Source: Paracoccus sanguinis (GTDB taxonomy: Bacteria > Pseudomonadota > Alphaproteobacteria > Rhodobacterales > Rhodobacteraceae). From it: 64,000 bases of DNA. A program made the translations under genes and the position numbers. Position 1 is the stretch's first letter, and every line of letters begins with the position of its first letter. Positions 31,494-42,754 of this stretch are shown one piece after another. The notes below the pieces were generated by a model that ran no database searches, had not been told where the DNA came from, and was given only the letters and a program-made list of their open reading frames with translations. Where the stretch lies: positions 930,001 to 994,000 of the forward strand of contig NZ_FNNA01000001.1 of the NCBI RefSeq assembly GCF_900106665.1, given 5' to 3'.

Positions 31494-31936
31494 GCGACGA
31501 CGCCGCCAATGCGCTGGCCGCGAGCCTGTTCGCCGAGCTGATGATCGGTGAGCAGCTGGCCAACCGGCTGGTGACCCGCAGCTTGCCGGGCGGGATGCAA
31601 CTGTCGCATTTCTCGGTGCTGAACCTGCTCGCCCATCTCGGCTGCGAGCGCAGCCCGGCCGAGCTGGCCGAGGCGTTCCACGTCCAGCGCAGCGCCATGA
31701 CCAACACGCTGGCGCGGCTGGAGTGGGCCGGTCACGTCCACATCCGCCCCGACTGGGACGACGCGCGCCGCAAGCTCGTCTCGATCAGCCCGGCCGGGCG
31801 GGCGGCACGCGACGCGGCGCTGGCCGCGTTCCTGCCGCGGCTGGCCGAGGTCGTGCGCGACATCGGCCCGGCCGAGGTCCGCGCGGCGCTGCCGGTGCTG
31901 CGGCGGCTGCGCGAGCGGCTCGAGGACGAGGCGTGA
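31490..31936 (+). CDS. MarR-family transcriptional regulator
   Basis: 148 residues from ATG at 31490 in an ATGA overlap with the Nit gene. Winged helix: ERSPAELAEAFHVQRSAMTN (recognition helix) near residues 52-71 and the wing RPDWDDARRKLVSISPAGRA. It resembles regulators of redox or drug genes; the target is likely its own operon but no palindrome was identified. The convergent ubiG gene follows after a 49-bp gap with one intergenic motif. Confidence 0.9.
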   Translation: MSDDAANALAASLFAELMIGEQLANRLVTRSLPGGMQLSHFSVLNLLAHLGCERSPAELAEAFHVQRSAMTNTLARLEWAGHVHIRPDWDDARRKLVSISPAGRAARDAALAAFLPRLAEVVRDIGPAEVRAALPVLRRLRERLEDEA

Positions 31937-31950
31937 GGCGCGGCCTGACG

Positions 31951-31971
31951 GGTCTTTGGGCCAGAAAGAAG
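31951..31971 (+). repeat. Rhodobacterales-type intergenic motif, copy 2
   Basis: GGTCTTTGGGCCAGAAAGAAG in the short convergent gap between the MarR gene and ubiG. Confidence 0.65.
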
Positions 31972-31985
31972 CTGCGGGCGGCGCG

Positions 31986-32735
31986 TCAGTCGCGCACCCC
32001 GGCCATGAGATAGTTCACCGACAGATCGCGCGGCGACAGCGACCAGCCGAAGGTCACCGGGTTGAACACCATGCCCGCGCGGTCCACGACCCGCACCCCA
32101 GCGGCCGCGAACATCCCCGCCAGATCGTCCGGCCGGATGAACCGCCGCCAGTCGTGGGTGCCGCGCGGCAGCCAGCGCATCACCCACTCGGCGCCGACGA
32201 TGGCGGCGGCGAAGCTCTGCGGCGTGCGGTTCAGCGTCGAGGCGACGAGCAGCCCGCCCGGCCGCAGCAGCCGCGCGCAGGTGGTGACGAAGGCCTGCGG
32301 GTCGGCGACGTGCTCGACGATCTCGAGCGCCAGCACCACGTCGAAGCGCTCGCCCGCCTCGAGCAGCGCCTCGGCGGTCGTGGCGCGGTAGTCGATCTTG
32401 AGCCCCGACTGCTCGGCGTGCAGCCGCGCGATGCGGATGTTGCCCTCGGCCGCGTCGGCGCCGGTGACGGTGGCCCCCAGCCGCGCCATCGGCTCGGACA
32501 CCAGCCCGCCGCCGCAACCGATGTCAAGCAGCCGCAGCCCCTCGAACGGGCGCAGGCTGCGGGGGTCGCGGGCGAACTCGGCCGCGATCTGGCCGGCGAT
32601 ATAGTCGAGCCGCACCGGGTTCAGCATGTGCAGCGGCTTGAACTTGCCCTTCGGATCCCACCACTCGGCGGCCATCGCCTCGAACTTGGCGACCTCGGCC
32701 GCGTCGATGCTGGACTGGGGCGCGGATGTGGTCAT
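31986..32735 (-). CDS. ubiG: ubiquinone biosynthesis O-methyltransferase UbiG
   Basis: 249 residues from ATG at 32735, with AAGGAGA upstream. Class I SAM-dependent methyltransferase: [20 protein letters not shown] (motif I) near residues 62-81, [14 protein letters not shown] near 130. The N-terminal [20 protein letters not shown] is the UbiG signature. It performs both O-methylations of ubiquinone synthesis at the inner membrane. Divergent from the iminopeptidase gene, 62 bp apart. Confidence 0.97.
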   Translation of the reverse strand: MTTSAPQSSIDAAEVAKFEAMAAEWWDPKGKFKPLHMLNPVRLDYIAGQIAAEFARDPRSLRPFEGLRLLDIGCGGGLVSEPMARLGATVTGADAAEGNIRIARLHAEQSGLKIDYRATTAEALLEAGERFDVVLALEIVEHVADPQAFVTTCARLLRPGGLLVASTLNRTPQSFAAAIVGAEWVMRWLPRGTHDWRRFIRPDDLAGMFAAAGVRVVDRAGMVFNPVTFGWSLSPRDLSVNYLMAGVRD

Positions 32736-32797
32736 GGCGGTCTCCTTGGTGGCCGTGGGGCGTGGCGACGGGGCGCCGGGCGGTGTATAGCTGGGAC

Positions 32798-33772
32798 ATG
32801 GACCGCTTGGCAGCGCAAAACACTGCGGCATCGCCGCACGGCCGGCTGTATCCGCCGATCGAGCCGTTCGACCGGCGGCGGCTGGATCGCGGCGACGGCC
32901 ACGTGATCTATGTCGAGCAATGCGGCAACCCCGCGGGCATCCCGGTGATCGTGCTGCACGGCGGGCCGGGGGGCGGCTGCAGCCCGGTCATGCGCCGCTT
33001 CTTCGACCCCGCGCGCTGGCGGGTCGTGCTCTTCGACCAGCGCGGCTGCGGCCTTTCCACCCCGCAGGCCGAGGTCGCCGCCAACACCACCGCGCATCTC
33101 TTGGGCGACATCGACGCCATCGTGGCGGCGCTGGGGCTGGGACCGGCGGTGCTGTTCGGCGGCAGCTGGGGCGCGACGCTGGCGCTCGCCTACGCGCAGG
33201 CGCGGCCCGCGGCGGTGCGGGCGCTGGTGCTGCGGGGCGTGTTCCTCGGCCGGCAGTCCGAGCTCGACTGGTTCTACCAGGGCGGGGCCGGGCGGTTCTG
33301 GCCCGAACTCTGGGCGCGCTTCGCCGCCCCGATCCCCGCCGCCGAGCGGGGCGACATGATCGCCGCCTATCACCGGCGCCTGTTCTCGGGCGACCGCGAG
33401 GTCGAGACCCGCGCCGCCCTCGGCTGGACCGCGTGGGAGAATGCGCTCGCCGCGATGGACAACCCCTGCCCCGGCGTGCCGCCCCCGGCCTACGCCCGCG
33501 CCTTCGCCCGGCTCGAGTGCCATTACTTCGCCAACCGCTGCTTCCTCGACGAGGGCCAGTTGCTGCGCGACCGCCACCGCATCGCGCATCTGCCCGCGGT
33601 GATCGTGCAGGGCCGCTATGACATGGTCTGCCCCCCGCATAGCGCGTGGGAACTCGCCTGCGGGTGGGACGCGGCCGAGCTGCGGCTGGTCCCGGCCTCG
33701 GGCCATGCGCTGACCGAGCCGCGGATCGCGGCCGAGCTGGTGCGCGCGACGGACGAACTCGCCGCCCTCTAG
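32798..33772 (+). CDS. pip: proline iminopeptidase
   Basis: 324 residues from ATG at 32798. Alpha/beta hydrolase of peptidase family S33. Oxyanion region [20 protein letters not shown] near residue 50, nucleophile in [10 protein letters not shown] near 120, catalytic Asp in [15 protein letters not shown] near 275 and His in ASGHALTEP near 302; the substrate-binding helical cap ([19 protein letters not shown]) is present. It removes N-terminal proline from peptides in the cytoplasm. The stop overlaps the convergent oxidoreductase stop by four bases. Confidence 0.95.
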   Translation: MDRLAAQNTAASPHGRLYPPIEPFDRRRLDRGDGHVIYVEQCGNPAGIPVIVLHGGPGGGCSPVMRRFFDPARWRVVLFDQRGCGLSTPQAEVAANTTAHLLGDIDAIVAALGLGPAVLFGGSWGATLALAYAQARPAAVRALVLRGVFLGRQSELDWFYQGGAGRFWPELWARFAAPIPAAERGDMIAAYHRRLFSGDREVETRAALGWTAWENALAAMDNPCPGVPPPAYARAFARLECHYFANRCFLDEGQLLRDRHRIAHLPAVIVQGRYDMVCPPHSAWELACGWDAAELRLVPASGHALTEPRIAAELVRATDELAAL

Positions 33773-34863
33773 TCGAGCAGCGCCGCCACGTGGTCGCCGA
33801 TGGCGAGCGAGGCGGTGAGGCCGGGGCTTTCGATCCCGTAGAGGTTGACGAGCCCCGCGATCCCGTGCGCGGCCGGGCCGTCGATGCGGAAATCGGCGGC
33901 AGGCTCGCCCTCGCCGGACAGCTTGGGGCGGATGCCGCAATAGGTCGGCGCAAGTGCGCCCGCGGGCAGGCCCGGCCAGTAGCGGCGGATCTCGGCCTCG
34001 AAGTGCGCGCGGCGGGTGGGGTTCACGCGGTAATCCACGGTGTCGATCCACTCGACGTCCGGGCCGAAGCGCATCGCCCCGCCGAGATCGAGCGTCAGGT
34101 GCACCCCCAGCCCGCCCGGCTCGGGCACCGGGTAGATCAGCCGCCGGAACGCCGCGCGGCCGGGCACGGCGTAATAGCTGCCGCGGGCGAAGCGCGTCTC
34201 GGGCACGTCCGTCAGCCCGTCGATGCGGGCGGCGACGTCCGAGGCCCAGAGCCCGGCGGCGTTCACCACCCGGTCGGCGGCCAGCGCAAAGGGCCCGTCG
34301 GCGGTGTCGGTGTGGACGACGAAGCCCGCCGGCCCCGTCTCGACCCGCGTGACCCGCGTGCCCAGCGCCAGCAGCGCGCCCGCCGCCTCTGCGTCATGCC
34401 GCAGCGCCGTCATCAGCGCGTGGCTGTCCACGATCCCCGTCTCGGGCGAGAGCAGCGCGCCGGTGCAGGCGAGCGCCGGCTCCATCCCCTGCGCCTCGGC
34501 GGCGGTGAGCGGCGTCAGCGCGACGCCATTGGCTGCCGCCCGCGCGCGGATCGCCGCGAGCACCTCGGCCTGCGTGGCGTCGGTCGCCACGATCAGCTTG
34601 CCGCAGCGGTCGTGGGGGATGCCGCGCGCGGCGGCGTAGTCGTAGAGCGCCGCCCGCCCCGCGACGCAGAGCCGCGCCTTGAGGCTGCCCTCGGGGTAGT
34701 AGATCCCGGCGTGGATGACCTCGGAGTTGCGCGAGCTGGTGTGGGTGCCGATCGCGTCCTCGGCCTCGAGCAGCGCGACCTCGACCCCGCGCAGCGCCAG
34801 CGCCCGGGCAATGGCAAGGCCCACGACGCCCGCGCCGATCACGATGCAGCCGACCCGGTCCAT
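33769..34863 (-). CDS. FAD-dependent oxidoreductase (L-2-hydroxyglutarate oxidase-like, DAO family)
   Basis: 364 residues. Dinucleotide site [20 protein letters not shown] at residues 6-25. The DAO fold continues with [20 protein letters not shown] (signature of the LhgO/glycerol-3-phosphate group) near 47-66, and [17 protein letters not shown] near 320. Most similar in outline to L-2-hydroxyglutarate dehydrogenase/oxidase, which feeds electrons to quinones, but substrate specificity is inferred. Downstream of infC, from which it is separated by a good terminator. Confidence 0.85.
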   Translation of the reverse strand: MDRVGCIVIGAGVVGLAIARALALRGVEVALLEAEDAIGTHTSSRNSEVIHAGIYYPEGSLKARLCVAGRAALYDYAAARGIPHDRCGKLIVATDATQAEVLAAIRARAAANGVALTPLTAAEAQGMEPALACTGALLSPETGIVDSHALMTALRHDAEAAGALLALGTRVTRVETGPAGFVVHTDTADGPFALAADRVVNAAGLWASDVAARIDGLTDVPETRFARGSYYAVPGRAAFRRLIYPVPEPGGLGVHLTLDLGGAMRFGPDVEWIDTVDYRVNPTRRAHFEAEIRRYWPGLPAGALAPTYCGIRPKLSGEGEPAADFRIDGPAAHGIAGLVNLYGIESPGLTASLAIGDHVAALLD

Positions 34864-34880
34864 GTCGTCCCCCCGACAGA

Positions 34881-34908
34881 GAAACGGCCCGCCCGAAGGG
34901 CAGGCCGC
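34881..34908 (-). terminator. intrinsic terminator after infC
   Basis: Minus strand: CGGCCTGCCC, loop TTCG, GGCGGGCCG, then TTTCTC (stem on the plus strand 34885-34907). It is a ~9-bp stem with one G-U pair and a UUCG loop, 25 bp after the infC stop. It separates infC from the oxidoreductase gene. Confidence 0.75.
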
Positions 34909-34932
34909 TCAGCGTTTCGCGCGATCCGCGGC

Positions 34933-35472
34933 TCAGCGCGGTGCGATCATCATCACCATCTGCCGGCCCTCGAGCTTCGGCATCGATTCGACCTTGCCCG
35001 CCTCGCCCACGTCGTCGCGGACGCGGTTCAGAAGCTCGATCCCGAGCTGCTGGTGGGCCATCTCGCGGCCGCGGAAGCGGAGCGTGATCTTGACCTTGTC
35101 GCCCTCTTCCAGAAACTTCATCACCGAGCGCATCTTGACGTCGTAATCATGGGTATCGGTCCCGGGACGGAACTTGATCTCCTTGATCTCGATGATCTTC
35201 TGCTTCTTGCGGGCCTCGGCCTCACGCTTCTGCTGTTCGTACTTGAACTTGCCCAAGTCCATGATCTTGCAGACCGGCGGCACGGCGTTGGGCGAGATCT
35301 CGACGAGGTCGAGCCCGGCTTCCTCGGCCATGGCGATCCCGCGGGCGGGCGTCACCACGCCCACATTCTCGCCATCGGCGCCGATCAGGCGGATCTCGGG
35401 GACGCGGATGCGGTCGTTGGTGCGGGGGCCGGTGTCGCGGGTGGGCGGTGCGTTGTGCGGGCGGCGAGCTAT
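34933..35472 (-). CDS. infC: translation initiation factor IF-3 with apparent AUA start
   Basis: 179 residues if started at ATA 35472. Both IF3 domains are intact: N-terminal [20 protein letters not shown] and [20 protein letters not shown], linker [20 protein letters not shown], and C-terminal [20 protein letters not shown]-3 blocks 50S joining and proofreads start codons. No ATG, GTG or TTG occurs in frame between the predicted transcription start and the conserved body. ATA at 35472 has AAGGA (35481-35485) eight bases upstream. The nearest in-frame ATG (35547) is upstream of the -35 box. E. coli infC uses AUU for autoregulation; an AUA here would work the same way. Confidence 0.93.
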   Translation of the reverse strand: MARRPHNAPPTRDTGPRTNDRIRVPEIRLIGADGENVGVVTPARGIAMAEEAGLDLVEISPNAVPPVCKIMDLGKFKYEQQKREAEARKKQKIIEIKEIKFRPGTDTHDYDVKMRSVMKFLEEGDKVKITLRFRGREMAHQQLGIELLNRVRDDVGEAGKVESMPKLEGRQMVMMIAPR

Positions 35473-35508
35473 GGGCGTAGTCCTTCGATCGTTGGAAATC
35501 CTGGGGCG

Positions 35509-35537
35509 GAGATAATCAACCGCAGGCCGGGTTTCAA
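35509..35537 (-). promoter_or_regulatory. promoter of infC
   Basis: Minus strand: TTGAAA (35532-35537), 17-bp spacer, TATCTC (35509-35514). Transcription would start near 35502, leaving about 30 bases before the ATA start and excluding the in-frame ATG at 35547. Confidence 0.55.
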
Positions 35538-35662
35538 CAGCGATCATGGGCGCCGCGGGGGTCGTGGGGCGGCTTTTCGCGGCGCGCCGGCTGTGCGAGA
35601 AGCGGCCAGTCGCTAGCCGCGCCCGCCGGGGGCCGCGGACCGGCCTGACGAATGAGGGTGAG

Positions 35663-36355
35663 ATGGCGCGTCTGGGGACCGTGATTCTGGTGATCGTGCT
35701 GCTCTTGGGCGGCGTGTGGCTGTGGCAATCGCGCGAGACGCTGATGCCCGGCACTGCGCCCATGACCTCGGCGCCCGACCCCGCGCCCGTGACCCCGGCG
35801 CCGACCCCCACCCCCTCTGCCCCTGCCGCCCCGGCCGAGCCGGCCCCCGCGGCCGCCGCCGACGCGGCGGGCGATGCGGCCGACGCCGCCGCGGATGCCG
35901 CCGCCCTCGCCGCCGATGCCGCCGCCGAGGCGACCCGCACGGTGGACGGCGCGGCCCCTGCCCCCGCCTCGGACGCGGCAGCCGAGGCGCAGGCCGCGGC
36001 CGAAGCCGCGATACGCGCCGCCGACAGCGCGGCCGATGCCGCCGCCCATGCCGCGGCCGGCGCCGCCTCGGGCGACGGCGCGACGGCGGCCACCGCCGCC
36101 ACCGCCGCGGGCGAGGCCGCCCGCGATGCCGCCCAGGCCGGGCGCGAGGCGGCCAGCGGCGCCCGCTCGGCGGCCGAGATCGACCGGCTGCTGACCGTCG
36201 AGGGCTTCGACCTCGACGCCGTGCTGGGGCTGATCGAGACGAGCAATCTGGACGCGGCGCAGAAGGCTTCGCTGTCCACGGTGGTGCGCTCGGCCGCGCG
36301 CAGCCCCTCGATGCTGGGCGGCGTGCTCGAGCAGGTCCGGGCGGTCCTGCGGTGA
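35663..36355 (+). CDS. Ala-rich single-pass membrane protein of unknown function
   Basis: 230 residues from ATG at 35663, with GAGGGTGAG upstream. One N-terminal membrane helix (residues ~5-24, [16 protein letters not shown]), a Pro/Thr/Ala linker to ~50, then about 120 residues of Ala/Asp/Glu-rich repeats (ADAA and [18 protein letters not shown] types) expected to be a long helix or coiled coil in the periplasm. The last ~60 residues ([20 protein letters not shown] onward) look like a small folded domain. The GTG of the next gene overlaps its stop, so they are coupled. Function not recognised. Confidence 0.75.
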   Translation: MARLGTVILVIVLLLGGVWLWQSRETLMPGTAPMTSAPDPAPVTPAPTPTPSAPAAPAEPAPAAAADAAGDAADAAADAAALAADAAAEATRTVDGAAPAPASDAAAEAQAAAEAAIRAADSAADAAAHAAAGAASGDGATAATAATAAGEAARDAAQAGREAASGARSAAEIDRLLTVEGFDLDAVLGLIETSNLDAAQKASLSTVVRSAARSPSMLGGVLEQVRAVLR

Positions 36356-37284
36356 GCGATCCGGCGCGCCCCCCCGGGGCGCAGGCCGCCTCTGTGCCCG
36401 CGGCGCCGCGCAGCCACCCGCCGCTCGAGGCGTTCCTTTCCTCGCCGGGCACGCACCTTGCCCGCGGGCCCATCGCCATCCTGCTGGTCGAGGACGAGGC
36501 CGAGGTCGCCGCCACCCTCGCCCACCACCTGCGGCTCGGGTTCCGCAAGATCCTCGCGCTGTCGCCCGAGCCGCTGGCGGCGGGGCAGTTGCCGCCCGAC
36601 GACAAGGGCCGGATCGTCAACCTGCGCTTCGACGCGCGCCGGCCCGGCGCCCATGTGCGGGGCGTCAACGCCGTGATCGAGCGCGCCCCGGCGGGGACGT
36701 GGATCTATTACGGCTACAACGCCGAGTTCCTGTTCTTTCCCTTCTGCGAGACCCGCACCATCGGCGAGATGCTGACCTTCCACGCCGAGGAACGGCGGCG
36801 GGCGATGCTGACCTATGTGGTTGATCTCTACGCCCCCGACCTGAGCCGCAGCCCGGACGCGGTCAGCATGGCCGAGGCGATGTTCGACCGCTCGGGCTAC
36901 TACGCGCTCGGCCGCCCCGACCGGCAGGGCGGCTGGAAAGAGCGGCAGCTGGACTTCTTCGGTGGCCTGCGCTGGCGCTTCGAGGAACATCTGCCCGCCG
37001 ACCGCCGCCGCATCGACCGGATCGCGCTGTTCAGGACCGAGCCGGGGCTGCGGCTTCTGCCCGACCACCGGCTGTCGGTCGAAGAGATGAACACCTTCGC
37101 CTGCCCGTGGCACAACAACCTGACCGCGGCGGTCGCCTCGTTCCGGGTCGCCAAGGCGCTGGCCCGCAACCCCGGCTCGCGCGACGAGATCACGAGCTTC
37201 GCCTGGCGGGGCTCGCACCCGTTCCGCTGGAACTCGCAGCAGCTGATGGAGCTGGGGCTGATGGAGCCGGGCCAGTGGTTCTAG
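36352..37284 (+). CDS. glycosyltransferase family 2-like protein (PF13704-type)
   Basis: 310 residues from GTG at 36352, overlapping the upstream stop. The start [16 protein letters not shown] is followed by [20 protein letters not shown] and [11 protein letters not shown], which resemble the first strand and helix of the GT2_4 family (conserved NE-x-HH-x-LGF type). Middle block [20 protein letters not shown] and aromatic-rich C-terminus are typical of a conserved Rhodobacterales protein. The DXD site is not obvious, so activity is uncertain. Translational coupling to the membrane protein suggests a joint envelope role. Confidence 0.6.
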   Translation: MSDPARPPGAQAASVPAAPRSHPPLEAFLSSPGTHLARGPIAILLVEDEAEVAATLAHHLRLGFRKILALSPEPLAAGQLPPDDKGRIVNLRFDARRPGAHVRGVNAVIERAPAGTWIYYGYNAEFLFFPFCETRTIGEMLTFHAEERRRAMLTYVVDLYAPDLSRSPDAVSMAEAMFDRSGYYALGRPDRQGGWKERQLDFFGGLRWRFEEHLPADRRRIDRIALFRTEPGLRLLPDHRLSVEEMNTFACPWHNNLTAAVASFRVAKALARNPGSRDEITSFAWRGSHPFRWNSQQLMELGLMEPGQWF

Positions 37285-37305
37285 GCCCGGCCCGGCGCTG
37301 GCCCC

Positions 37306-38349
37306 CTACTCGGTCGACGCCCCGCCACCCTTGGCATCGCGCGCCTTGATCTCGGCGGCAAGATAGTCGGCGATCGGCTTGAACGGGCCGAACTTGTGCT
37401 GTTCGGCCGGGAAATCGCCGGCGAAGGGCGGGAATGGCATGTCGGGCGACTTGCGCAGCAGGTCGGGGAAGTCCTTGTCCATCCCCTCCTTGTGGCCGCG
37501 GTCCATCGACGAGAGATAGGCCGCTACGTCGTAGGCCTGATCTTCGGTCAGCTGCCGCGCGGTGTGGTCGGCACCCTGCGGCATGTTGTTGAGGATGAAG
37601 CGGTACGCCGTCAGCACCCGGTACATCCCGGCCCCGTCGTTGTAGCTGTCCGTGCCCGCGACCGGCGGGAAGACGTAGCCCTGGGCATCCCCTGCCTCGC
37701 CCATCCGCTGGCCGGTGCCGTCCTCGGCGTGGCAGACGACGCAATGCTCGGCAAAGACGGCCTTGCCCGCGGCCGGATCGGCGGCGCGGTTCGGCGCGGC
37801 CACCCGCTCGACCCCGGCGCCCTTCAGCGTGGCGCCGACCGGGATGCCGCGGGACAGGAAGTGGATGTAGGCCGCAAAGCCCCGCATCTCGGCGCTGTCG
37901 AGCGGCAGCGCCTTGCCGGCCATCGACCGCTCCATGCAGCCGTTCACCCGATCCTCGACCGTCTGCAGCGCGTTCTCGCGGGCGCGGTACTGCGGGAACA
38001 CCGCCGTCACACCGGTCCACGGCATGGCATAGGGCTTGGTCGCGTTCTCCTGATGGCAGCTCGTGCAGGCGAGGTTGTTGCCCGAGTAGCGCATGGCGGG
38101 ATCGGCGACCTCGGGGCCGATCACGGCCGGGGTCTCGGTCGCCAGCCTGAAGCCGTAGCGGACCATCTGCCCGTAGTCGTCGTCGGGCAGCGCGTCGATG
38201 TCGCCCACCTCCCACGTGGTCAGGTCGATCTCGGCGGGGGCGGCCGCGGGGGGCGCGGCAGGCGCCGGGGCGACCTGCGCCGAGGCGAGCATCGTCGTCA
38301 TCAGCAGGATGGCGGGGGCGGAGAGCAGGCCAAGCCGATCGAGGCGCAT
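37306..38349 (-). CDS. diheme c-type cytochrome (TsdA-like)
   Basis: 347 residues. Signal peptide at 1-25 (LLSAPAILLMTTMLASAQVA). Two haem-binding motifs: CTSCH in NNLACTSCHQENATKP near residue 97 and CVVCH in EHCVVCHAEDGTGQRMGEAG near 210. Candidate axial Met residues include MPQGAD. The order of domains resembles thiosulfate dehydrogenase TsdA and similar diheme cytochromes in the periplasm. No sox or tsdB gene lies nearby, so substrate is open. It stands alone between the GT2-like gene and gdhA. Confidence 0.87.
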   Translation of the reverse strand: MRLDRLGLLSAPAILLMTTMLASAQVAPAPAAPPAAAPAEIDLTTWEVGDIDALPDDDYGQMVRYGFRLATETPAVIGPEVADPAMRYSGNNLACTSCHQENATKPYAMPWTGVTAVFPQYRARENALQTVEDRVNGCMERSMAGKALPLDSAEMRGFAAYIHFLSRGIPVGATLKGAGVERVAAPNRAADPAAGKAVFAEHCVVCHAEDGTGQRMGEAGDAQGYVFPPVAGTDSYNDGAGMYRVLTAYRFILNNMPQGADHTARQLTEDQAYDVAAYLSSMDRGHKEGMDKDFPDLLRKSPDMPFPPFAGDFPAEQHKFGPFKPIADYLAAEIKARDAKGGGASTE

Positions 38350-38526
38350 GGTCCGGGGTCCTTTCCGTTGCTGTTCGCCGGGCGCGCAGGCCCCTTACAA
38401 CAGCTACGCCCGACCCAAGGATGGGGTTCCGGGCGCCGGCGGCGGAAAGGCGCGGCGGGTGGCCTGCGGGCCACGCCCCCGTCGGGGTGCTGCCGGGCCG
38501 GTGGGTGAGACCGGCCCGACTGATGC
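38350..38526. other. intergenic region with inverted repeat 38495-38517
   Basis: 177 bp between gdhA stop and the cytochrome start, both minus strand. GGGCCGGT (38495-38502) pairs with ACCGGCCC (38510-38517) just after gdhA; lacking a T-tract, it is a weak terminator candidate. The rest is the cytochrome promoter region with no clear pair. Confidence 0.45.
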
Positions 38527-39894
<1,368 letters not shown>

Positions 39895-40026
39895 TCATCA
39901 CCGTGCCGTTGTCCGGTTCATTCAGGAAACTGCCGGCCGTGGCAATGCGATGCCTTGGCGCGGGGCGGCGGGCCCGGCGCGCCCGGCCGCATCCCGGCCG
40001 CGCGGGGCGGGCCGGACCTCGTGCCC

Positions 40027-40055
40027 TTGCGGCATTTGGCACCGGGATGCTAGAG
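40027..40055 (+). promoter_or_regulatory. promoter of fabA-fabB-fabI
   Basis: TTGCGG (40027-40032), 17-bp spacer, CTAGAG (40050-40055). Start of transcription would be near 40062, about 60 bases before the fabA ATG. The rest of the 39883-40120 spacer between gdhA and fabA shows no gene. Confidence 0.5.
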
Positions 40056-40120
40056 CGAGAGCCAGCCTTTCCCGCCCTGGCCGGGCTTGGCGAGGCCAAC
40101 GGACGCGGTGGGGGACCAAG

Positions 40121-40630
40121 ATGGCGATGGAACGGACCAGCTTCGACAAGGACGCCCTTCTGGCCTGCGCCCGGGGCGAGCTGTTCGGGCCGGGCAACGC
40201 GCAGCTGCCCGAACCGCCGATGCTGATGATGGACCGCATCACCGACATTTCCGAGGACGGCGGGCTGCACGGCAAGGGTCATGTCGTGGCCGAGTTCGAC
40301 ATCACCCCCGACCTGTGGTTCTTCGAATGCCACTTTCCGGGCAACCCGATCATGCCGGGGTGCCTCGGGCTCGACGGGCTCTGGCAACTCACCGGCTTCA
40401 ACCTCGGCTGGCGCGGCTGGCCGGGGCGCGGCTATGCGCTGGGGGTGGGTGAGGTCAAGCTGACCGGGATGGTCCGCCCTGACCGCAAGCTGCTGACCTA
40501 CAAGGTCGATTTCACCAAGGCCGTGCAGACCCGCCGGCTCACGATGGGCGTCGCCGACGGCATCGTCGAGGCCGATGGCGAGGTCATCTATCAGGTCAAG
40601 GACATGAAGGTCGCTCTCTCCGAGAGCTGA
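40121..40630 (+). CDS. fabA: 3-hydroxydecanoyl-ACP dehydratase/isomerase FabA
   Basis: 169 residues from ATG at 40121 (a second ATG at 40127 is also possible). Hot-dog fold with catalytic His in [20 protein letters not shown] near residue 70 and Asp84 in the same block; [10 protein letters not shown] near 35. FabA dehydrates and isomerises the C10 intermediate, the branch point to unsaturated fatty acids. It heads fabA-fabB-fabI, with 23 bp to fabB. Confidence 0.97.
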   Translation: MAMERTSFDKDALLACARGELFGPGNAQLPEPPMLMMDRITDISEDGGLHGKGHVVAEFDITPDLWFFECHFPGNPIMPGCLGLDGLWQLTGFNLGWRGWPGRGYALGVGEVKLTGMVRPDRKLLTYKVDFTKAVQTRRLTMGVADGIVEADGEVIYQVKDMKVALSES

Positions 40631-40653
40631 CCCCGCACAAGGAAAGGGTGCCC

Positions 40654-41883
40654 ATGCGCCGCGTCGTCATCACCGGGCTGGGGATCGTCTCGCCCATCGG
40701 GAACTCGGCCGCCGAGGTCGCGCAGTCGCTGAAGGACGGCCGCTCGGGCATCGTGGCGGCCCCCGAATACACCGAGCACGGGTTCCGCAGCCAGATCCAC
40801 GGCAAGCCGCAGATCGTGCTCGAGGATCACATCGACAAGCGCGACCTGCGCTTCATGGGGCCGGGCGCGGCCTACAACTTCATCGCCATGGAACAGGCGA
40901 TCAAGGACAGCGGGCTCGAGCCGGGCGACGTCTCGAACCCGCGCACCGGGCTGATCATGGGCTCGGGCGGGCCGTCCACCTCGAACTTCTTCCAGGCCCA
41001 CCAGATCGTCATCGAGAAGGGCGCGCCGAAGCGCATGGGGCCGTTCATGGTCACCCGCTGCATGAGCAGCACGAACTCGGCCTGCCTTGCCACGCCGTTC
41101 GCCATCAAGGGCGTGAACTACTCGATCACCTCGGCCTGCTCGACCAGCGCGCATTGCATCGGCAACGGCGTCGAGCAGATCCAGATGGGCAAGCAGGACA
41201 TCGTCTTCGCCGGTGGCGGCGAGGAACTGGACTGGACGCTCTCGTGCCTCTTCGACGCGATGGGGGCGATGTCGTCGAAGTACAACGACACGCCCGCGAC
41301 CGCCTCGCGCCCCTTCGACGCGACCCGCGACGGGTTCGTGATCGCCGGGGGCGGCGGGGTCGTGGTGCTCGAGGAGCTTGAGCACGCCCGCGCCCGGGGC
41401 GCCAAGATCTATGCCGAAGTCACCGGCTACGGCGCGACCTCGGACGGCTACGACATGGTCGCACCCTCGGGCGAGGGCGGCGAGCGGTCGATGCGCACGG
41501 CGCTGGCCACCCTGCCCGAGGGGCGGCGCATCACCTATGTGAACGCCCACGGCACCTCGACCCCCGCCGGCGACGTCACCGAAATCAAGGCCCTGCGCCG
41601 CGTCTTCGGTGAGGGGAACGTGCCCAAGACCTCGTCCACCAAGTCGCTGACCGGCCACAGCCTGGGCGCCACCGGGGTGCACGAGGCGATCTATTCGCTG
41701 CTGATGATGGAGGGCGGCTTCATTGCTGCCAGCGCCAACATCACCCAACTCGACCCCGAGATCCACGCGGACGAGGTCGCGCTCGAGCGCATCGACGGGG
41801 TCGCCTTCGACTCGGTCCTCTCGAACAGCTTCGGCTTTGGCGGCACCAACGCCACGCTGGTCCTTTCGAAACTGCAGGACTGA
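40654..41883 (+). CDS. fabB: 3-oxoacyl-ACP synthase I FabB
   Basis: 409 residues from ATG at 40654, with AAGGAAAGG upstream; a GTG two codons earlier is in frame. Thiolase-fold condensing enzyme with triad Cys ([13 protein letters not shown] near 163), His ([11 protein letters not shown] near 295) and His ([12 protein letters not shown] near 331). It elongates cis-3-decenoyl-ACP. Order with fabA is conserved. fabI follows after 5 bp. Confidence 0.97.
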   Translation: MRRVVITGLGIVSPIGNSAAEVAQSLKDGRSGIVAAPEYTEHGFRSQIHGKPQIVLEDHIDKRDLRFMGPGAAYNFIAMEQAIKDSGLEPGDVSNPRTGLIMGSGGPSTSNFFQAHQIVIEKGAPKRMGPFMVTRCMSSTNSACLATPFAIKGVNYSITSACSTSAHCIGNGVEQIQMGKQDIVFAGGGEELDWTLSCLFDAMGAMSSKYNDTPATASRPFDATRDGFVIAGGGGVVVLEELEHARARGAKIYAEVTGYGATSDGYDMVAPSGEGGERSMRTALATLPEGRRITYVNAHGTSTPAGDVTEIKALRRVFGEGNVPKTSSTKSLTGHSLGATGVHEAIYSLLMMEGGFIAASANITQLDPEIHADEVALERIDGVAFDSVLSNSFGFGGTNATLVLSKLQD

Positions 41884-41888
41884 CAGGC

Positions 41889-42677
41889 ATGACGGATTTA
41901 CTGAGCGGCAAGCGGGCGCTGGTGATGGGGGTCGCCAACGACCGCTCGATCGCCTGGGGGATCGCGCGGGCGCTGGCCGCCGAGGGGGCTGAACTCGCCT
42001 TTACCTATCAGGGCGAGGCGTTCGGCAAGCGGGTCGAGCCGCTCGCGGCCAGCGTCGGGTCGGACCTGCTGGTGGACGTGGACGTGACCGACGATGCCTC
42101 GCTTGACGCGGCCTTTGCCACGCTGGCCGAGCGCTGGGGGCGGATCGACATCCTCGTCCACGCCATCGCGTTCTCGAACAAGGACGAGCTGACCGGGCGC
42201 TTCGTCAACACCAGCCGCGCCAACTTCAAGCAGTCGCTCGACATCTCGTGCTATTCGCTGATCGAGGTGGCGCGCCGGGCGCTGCCGCTGATGGGTCCGG
42301 GCAGCACCATCCTGACCCTGACCTACGGCGGCTCGAACCGGGTGACGCCGTTCTACAATGTCATGGGCGTGGCCAAGGCGGCGCTGGAATCGACCGTGCG
42401 CTACCTCGCCAACGACCTTGGCCCCGACGGCATCCGCGTCAACGCGATCTCGCCCGGGCCGATGAAGACCCTCGCCGGGGCGGCCATCGGCGGCGCCCGC
42501 AAGACCTATCGCCACACCGAGGCGAACGCGCCCTTGCGCGCCAACGCCACGCTCGAGGCGATCGGCGGGACGGCGGTGTGGCTCGCCTCGGACTGGGGCG
42601 CCTGCACGACGGGCGAGGTGGTGACGGTGGACGGCGGCTACCACGTGCTGGGGATGCCGCAGCCCGATAACATCTGA
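41889..42677 (+). CDS. fabI: enoyl-ACP reductase FabI (NADH)
   Basis: 262 residues. Short-chain dehydrogenase variant with GVANDRSIAWGIARALAAEG (FabI-type glycine loop) at residues ~14-33, HAIAFSNKDELTGRFVN near 91 and the YNVMGVAKAALE active site (Tyr-X6-Lys) near 155. It performs the last reduction of fatty-acid elongation and is the triclosan target in other bacteria. Third gene of the fab operon. Confidence 0.97.
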   Translation: MTDLLSGKRALVMGVANDRSIAWGIARALAAEGAELAFTYQGEAFGKRVEPLAASVGSDLLVDVDVTDDASLDAAFATLAERWGRIDILVHAIAFSNKDELTGRFVNTSRANFKQSLDISCYSLIEVARRALPLMGPGSTILTLTYGGSNRVTPFYNVMGVAKAALESTVRYLANDLGPDGIRVNAISPGPMKTLAGAAIGGARKTYRHTEANAPLRANATLEAIGGTAVWLASDWGACTTGEVVTVDGGYHVLGMPQPDNI

Positions 42678-42754
42678 CCCGCCCTGCCGATTGCACGGCA
42701 GCCGGAACCGCCCGATAGTCGGGTGAACCGGCGCGCCGGACGGGGGGGCACATC

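Noticed and set aside
35473..35547. ATG at 35547 as infC start
   Set aside because: It precedes the likely -35 box and has no ribosome-binding site; the added 25 residues are not part of known IF3.
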